Positions 60,120-64,000 of a stretch of 64,000 nt of DNA are shown here, piece after piece. The translations under genes were made by a program, and so were the position numbers. The stretch lies in contig OX578278.1 of the NCBI GenBank assembly GCA_951217055.1, positions 33,307,105 to 33,371,104 of the forward strand. Direction: 5' to 3'. Numbering within the stretch: the stretch's first letter is position 1; every line of letters starts with the position of its first letter. Under the pieces are notes generated by a model. That model saw only the letters and a program-made list of their open reading frames with translations. It did no database searches and was not told the origin of the DNA. The stretch comes from Gerris lacustris (lineage: Eukaryota; Arthropoda; Insecta; Hemiptera; Gerridae).

Positions 60120-60860
60120 AGCCAGGTCGAAAAAAACAGGTCGAGCTGGAAAGTATTTTGAACTTAATGGAATTTTTACAGGTAACTCAGAGGTCCTCTG
60201 GGATGCAAATGCTGAGTTTTCGACCTCGTGGCCCTTGTGCTAACTTAGGGAGGGAGGAAAAACCCCAATTTTTCCGCCAATTATTTGGTTTTTCGCTTCT
60301 AGTTCGAAAACTACGCGTCAAACAAAAAACTTTATCAGTACAATGTTAAAGAGCATCAAATTTCCTATAAAAATCACTGGTCATACGACTGTTTTCACCC
60401 ATTAGGTACTGTGATACAGCATTTTGAAAAAATGCCAAATTTTAAAAAATGTGGATTTTAGCGGAAAAAAGCGTGTTTTTGGGCTTATAAAATAGATTTA
60501 TCATCATAAATTGAGTATTCAACATTTCTATGTATTCCATAATAATATGTAACCCCCTCCCCCTCACTGACCTCCCCCCCCCCCAGAACGAAATTTGAAA
60601 AATAAGTTAAATAAAACCTCTTCTTCCCTGAAACATTCAACATGGTGCTATCATCAATCTTACTATAGGGTGGAGGGGAGGGGGAAAGGATCCGCTGATC
60701 AGTAGCTTACCGAAGGCAGGGGGGCTGAGGGCGGTCCACCTCAGGCCCCGTTCAAACGGAGGCCTTAATTTTATTTTTAAATTGAAAAACCAAAGCAATG
60801 TTGAGAAGCGATAATAATGTGCGTAACTTATTGATTACGTAGGTAAACAAGTTATCTATA
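60120..60860. repeat. Left arm of long inverted repeat
   Basis: 60350-60590 and 60820-60860 match, in reverse complement, 63700-64000, with few differences (for example TGATGATAAATCTATTTTAT paired with its complement). The left arm holds about 220 bp (about 60595-60815) lacking in the right arm. The outer part 60120-60350 would pair with sequence beyond the window. Confidence 0.85.
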
Positions 60861-60917
60861 ATTATGCATATATAATAATAAACGAAATAATAAAAATAAT
60901 AAACAAAAAATGAACAT

Positions 60918-61026
60918 TAAATTAAATCTTCGTGAGTCTCTTCGATATACGACTCGGCAGCCCCTTCTTGGTCCATGCCTTCCTGGTATAGGTTGTCGAG
61001 CAGGTCGTCGGTACCGTCGTCATCAG
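60918..61026 (-). CDS. CXC-protein gene, extreme C-terminus (after the insertion)
   Basis: In frame with the part at 62036 when the inserted element is removed: DDDGTDDLLDNLYQEGMDQE, then GAAESYIEETHEDLI and stop TAA (60920-60918). Acidic tail. Separated from the rest of the gene by the 1009-bp insertion. Confidence 0.7.
61018..61026. repeat. 9-bp target-site duplication, left copy
   Basis: CGTCATCAG, identical to 62036-62044. Confidence 0.9.
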
Positions 61027-62035
61027 ACTAGACGTTAGGGAGCACAAAAAAAAGTCGCCGAAGACAGTCACTCGGAAGTACTCGGGAATCATCGGGTACG
61101 CTCCACAGCCTACCTCAAACCCCTTACGCTTACTCCTCTAGAACTTTAAACACGCATTCTTTCTTAACTCTTCCCTTTACTTATACATATAATGTTTAAC
61201 GAGATCATAGATTAAAAGAATGCTAATTACGTGGAACTACTAATCCTCTTTAATTATTATAAACCAAAATAAAGACATCTTAAATAAAATAATTAATCTT
61301 TTACAAAATTTATAATAATTAAGTCGCTTTTATTAGATATTTTAATGCATATTCCATTTTATGCATTACATTATTATTAATACATATTTCATACTGCCAA
61401 TTATTAATATAATGTTTATTAATATGATAAATAATAAACTGAATATCTTACATATTTAGCATATTATTTATTATTTAAATATTTAATTAAAAAAAATAGC
61501 TATGTTGCAAAAATCAAACCAACCTTCTTAAATTAAAATAATACTCAGATTATGTTCTAGATTTTATAATATTTTACGTAAATATATCAACATAATAATT
61601 TTTTTAATTTAAATCGATTAGTAAGAAATGGTTAATATGACCACCGGTGGATCATGTTATGATATTATAATATTTATTAAGAATATTAAAAGAAAAGGGT
61701 TTTTATTAATATCTAATAATAATGTTACATGTTATGTTTATATTTTAAACTGCTGGGAATTCTTAGAATACGTGGTGTCACACCAAAGAAGAACCTCTCT
61801 CCTAATCAGTTCTACATTATACTTTCTTGTAAAAAAAATAGATTGACTTCTTGGAGGGGGTTCTTATAGCATTTTTATCTAAAATATTTTAGTTGCGTCT
61901 CGTAAAGAGAAGATAGGGTTGAATGCACTGCACAGTATAGACACTAGTGGTGGGTGGGGCTAGACCCGATCGTACTCGACTGCCTTTGCTTCGGCTTTCT
62001 TCGGCGACTTTTTTTTGTGCTCCCTAACGTCTAGT
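61027..62035. mobile_element. 1009-bp DNA element with about 38-bp inverted ends and 9-bp target duplication
   Basis: It begins ACTAGACGTTAGGGAGCACA.. and ends in the exact reverse complement; perfect pairing covers about 38 bp, through AAAGTCGCCGAAGA, with weaker similarity further in. The 9-bp duplication CGTCATCAG suggests a Mutator-like (MULE) non-autonomous element. The interior is very AT-rich. The plus frame 61628-61846 inside is unrecognised. Confidence 0.85.
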
Positions 62036-62279
62036 CGTCATCAGTGTCATCCTCGTTGACGTTGGGCTCGGCGGAATTTTCGCACCCGGTGCCCACATAG
62101 TACTTACACAAGGAAGAGCATTTTAGCCCTGCCTTTTTGCAACTGCACCCTGCTGAGACACATCCAGTTGCACACTTGCAACTTATGGTTCGCAAAAGTC
62201 TTTCAGGAGCCAAAATTTTGGAATTAGGCTCCTCTTACCCTTCTACTTCAAAATCTATATTATGCCGATGGGCGCTGTT
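62036..62279 (-). pseudogene. CXC-type cysteine-rich C-terminal region of an unidentified protein
   Basis: Frame with KILAPERLLRTISCKCATGC, VSAGCSCKKAGLKCSSLCKY and GTGCENSAEPNVNEDD. The CxCxxxC..CxC...C..C spacing resembles the tesmin/TSO1 CXC module and the Cys tails of large uncharacterised proteins in arthropod mobile elements. A TAA at about 62231-62233 interrupts the frame upstream (HNIDFEVEG*EEPNSKILAP), or a splice site GG|GTAAGA lies there. The acidic tail is split by the inserted element. It sits between long inverted repeats, so it is more likely element-borne than a host gene. Confidence 0.6.
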
Positions 62280-63689
62280 TATTTTTTAGGGGTGAAAACT
62301 ACCCCCAATTATCAAAACTTATAAAGTAACATTTTAAAGCTTAAGGTGGGTGAAATTTCGTTTGGATTAGTTGAATAATGATTGTTTTATACTTTGGAAC
62401 ACAATTTCAAAATATTTCAACCCTTAAAAACCAACCCTTGTTAGACCTTAATGTACAAAAAAATATTTATCCTTAAATAAATGATTAATTTATCATATCG
62501 ACTTAATTTAAGAATGTTGTTGCCTAAAATATTACCAATTTCATTATTTTGTAATTTTTGTACCCTTAAAAACGCCTTTACAACGATTTGTACCCTAAGT
62601 ACTAAATGCACACAAATTATTTCATATTCTTTTTTCTGACATCAAATAAACCACGTATACCAATTTTCATTCATATCGGATCAAAAATAATAATATTTCT
62701 AATTTTTAGCTAAAACCATTTATTCCTGTTTTTCCATTTTATCCCCCTCTTAAATGAAAATATGACAAGTGATTATAACAACAATTACTGCTCTCTTAAA
62801 GAGCTATCCAAAGACATTCATCATAAAGGATTTATACTATTTTGACTTTTGTACCCCGTACCCCATACTTCCGCCGTTTGGATATTCCCAAAAAGTTGGA
62901 GTAAAGCTGTTCCCATATGTCCCATTTAATCCACGCAAAACCGTAGAAGGGCGACGATCAATTTGAATTAGGGTGGTAATTAGGGGGTTGTTTTCACTTA
63001 TTTTTTCGTAGAAAAATGTGGGGACTAACTTTATTTTCGTCGTAACTCGCTTAATTTTGATGCTATCGACTTCTATTTTTTAAAAAATGAAAGCTCTTTT
63101 TGTCTACTTTAAAATAACTTCTATAAGTTTTCCTCGTAAAATGCCCAGTTTTATCGCTATTTGACTCTGAGTCTCTCAATTTTAGCATTTGACGAACAAA
63201 AGCCAACAATTAACAAGCCGTAGGTCGGTCCGTATTGGTCGTACATGATTTATAAAATAAGGACTGTCTTTCTTTTTTTATAGGCTACAATTTTGTTCTT
63301 ACAGTTTGTTTTATAAAATGCATATTTTTCGAGTTATTCACGAAAAACCGATCAAAAAGGTCGAACAACTTTTACTTTCAATCGCGAATAACTCGAAAAA
63401 TATTAAGTTTAAAAAAAAGGTATAGATCATTTTTGACTTAGAATTAGCTTTTCCATCGATTCCTGTGGTTAAAATAAAATAAAAAATTTCAACCCCCGAG
63501 ATGGGGTGGCAACCACACCCAGGGTAATAGCAATGATGATATAGATTTTGATGCTTGGACTATTCTCTACCTACTGTCAAATATTCAAGTAAATCGATGA
63601 CGAAAGAATTGCGAGCCAAAGTGCTTCATTTCCTGGACTATTGATATTTTTATTTTATTAAAAGATAAAAAGTCAAAAATTAAGGGAAG
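62280..63689. other. Interior of the inverted-repeat unit, non-coding
   Basis: No recognisable protein. A 19-bp inverted repeat around ATTTTTCGAGTTATTC/GAATAACTCGAAAAAT spans 63322-63403. The frame 62769-62966 plus is unrecognised. Confidence 0.5.
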
Positions 63690-64000
63690 GATAGAACTTC
63701 TTTACCTACGTAATCAATAAGTCAGGCACATTATTCGTCATCAAATTTGTTTCAGGGGGGAGGGGGCAGTGAGGGAGGAGGGGTTTACAGGGGGTTACAT
63801 ATTATTATGGTATACATGGAAATGTTGAATACTCAATTTATGATGATAAATCTATTTTATAAGCCCAAAAACACGCTTTTTTCCGCTAAAATCCACCTTT
63901 TTTAAAATTTGGCATTTTTACAGAATGCTGTATCTCAGTACCTAATGGGTGAAAACAGTTGTATGACCAGTGATTTTTATAGGAAATTTGATGCTTTTTA
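63690..64000. repeat. Right arm of long inverted repeat (runs off the window)
   Basis: Reverse complement of 60348-60590 plus the CTTATTGATTACGTAGGTAAA segment at 60826-60850. It continues past the window end. Confidence 0.85.

Overview
This window is nuclear DNA of an arthropod, most likely an insect. It is very AT-rich, has spliced genes with GT-AG introns, long (TA)n and (CA)n microsatellites, homopolymer G/C runs, and a dense mix of decayed transposons (hAT, mariner, PIF/Harbinger, jockey-type LINE, tRNA-derived SINEs, foldback elements). There are no bacterial operons. Nearly all long open frames are chance frames or transposon debris. I cannot fix the order from sequence alone; the repeat style resembles Hemiptera, but that is a guess.

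The only complete host gene I can support is a nine-exon CABLES (Cdk5/Abl enzyme substrate, cyclin-box) gene on the minus strand, 23026 down to 12633. All nine exons join in frame through GT-AG junctions to give about 486 residues. A short plus-strand piece at 609-710 looks like the last coding exon of an unidentified gene that starts left of the window. On the minus strand at 57566-56280 lie three exons of a fatty acyl-CoA reductase, with two frameshifted exons and one partly duplicated, also broken exon: a pseudogene or badly decayed gene.

Transposon layout. 4.8-5.1 kb: mariner relic with an internal inversion. 6.85-7.40 kb: foldback element with a tRNA-derived SINE in its loop, with target duplications. 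8.3 kb: small hAT MITE. 10.1 kb: MITE. 11.3-11.8 kb: tRNA-like SINE with an internal tandem duplication. 13.1, 18.0 and 24.7 kb: foldback elements, the first two inside CABLES introns. 14.6 and 40.3 kb: two copies of a Tigger-like MITE. 32.0-32.75 kb: element with 13-bp terminal repeats and a 5S rRNA-like segment. 35.58-36.53 kb: internally deleted PIF/Harbinger element. 49.0-53.6 kb: nested cluster of a ZBED5-like hAT relic, a jockey-type LINE 3' end, and a 3133-bp hAT element with a perfect 8-bp target duplication inserted in a SINE. 59.5 kb: possible piggyBac-like end. 60.1-64.0 kb: long inverted repeats enclosing the C-terminus of a cysteine-rich (CXC-type) protein gene, itself interrupted in its acidic tail by a 1009-bp element with a 9-bp target duplication.

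The two points most worth checking are the inverted-repeat/CXC-gene unit at the right end, which may be a large, little-described DNA transposon, and two compact hammerhead-ribozyme-like folds (58157-58199 plus, 34084-34128 minus) carrying the CTGANGA...GAAA core and closing helices.
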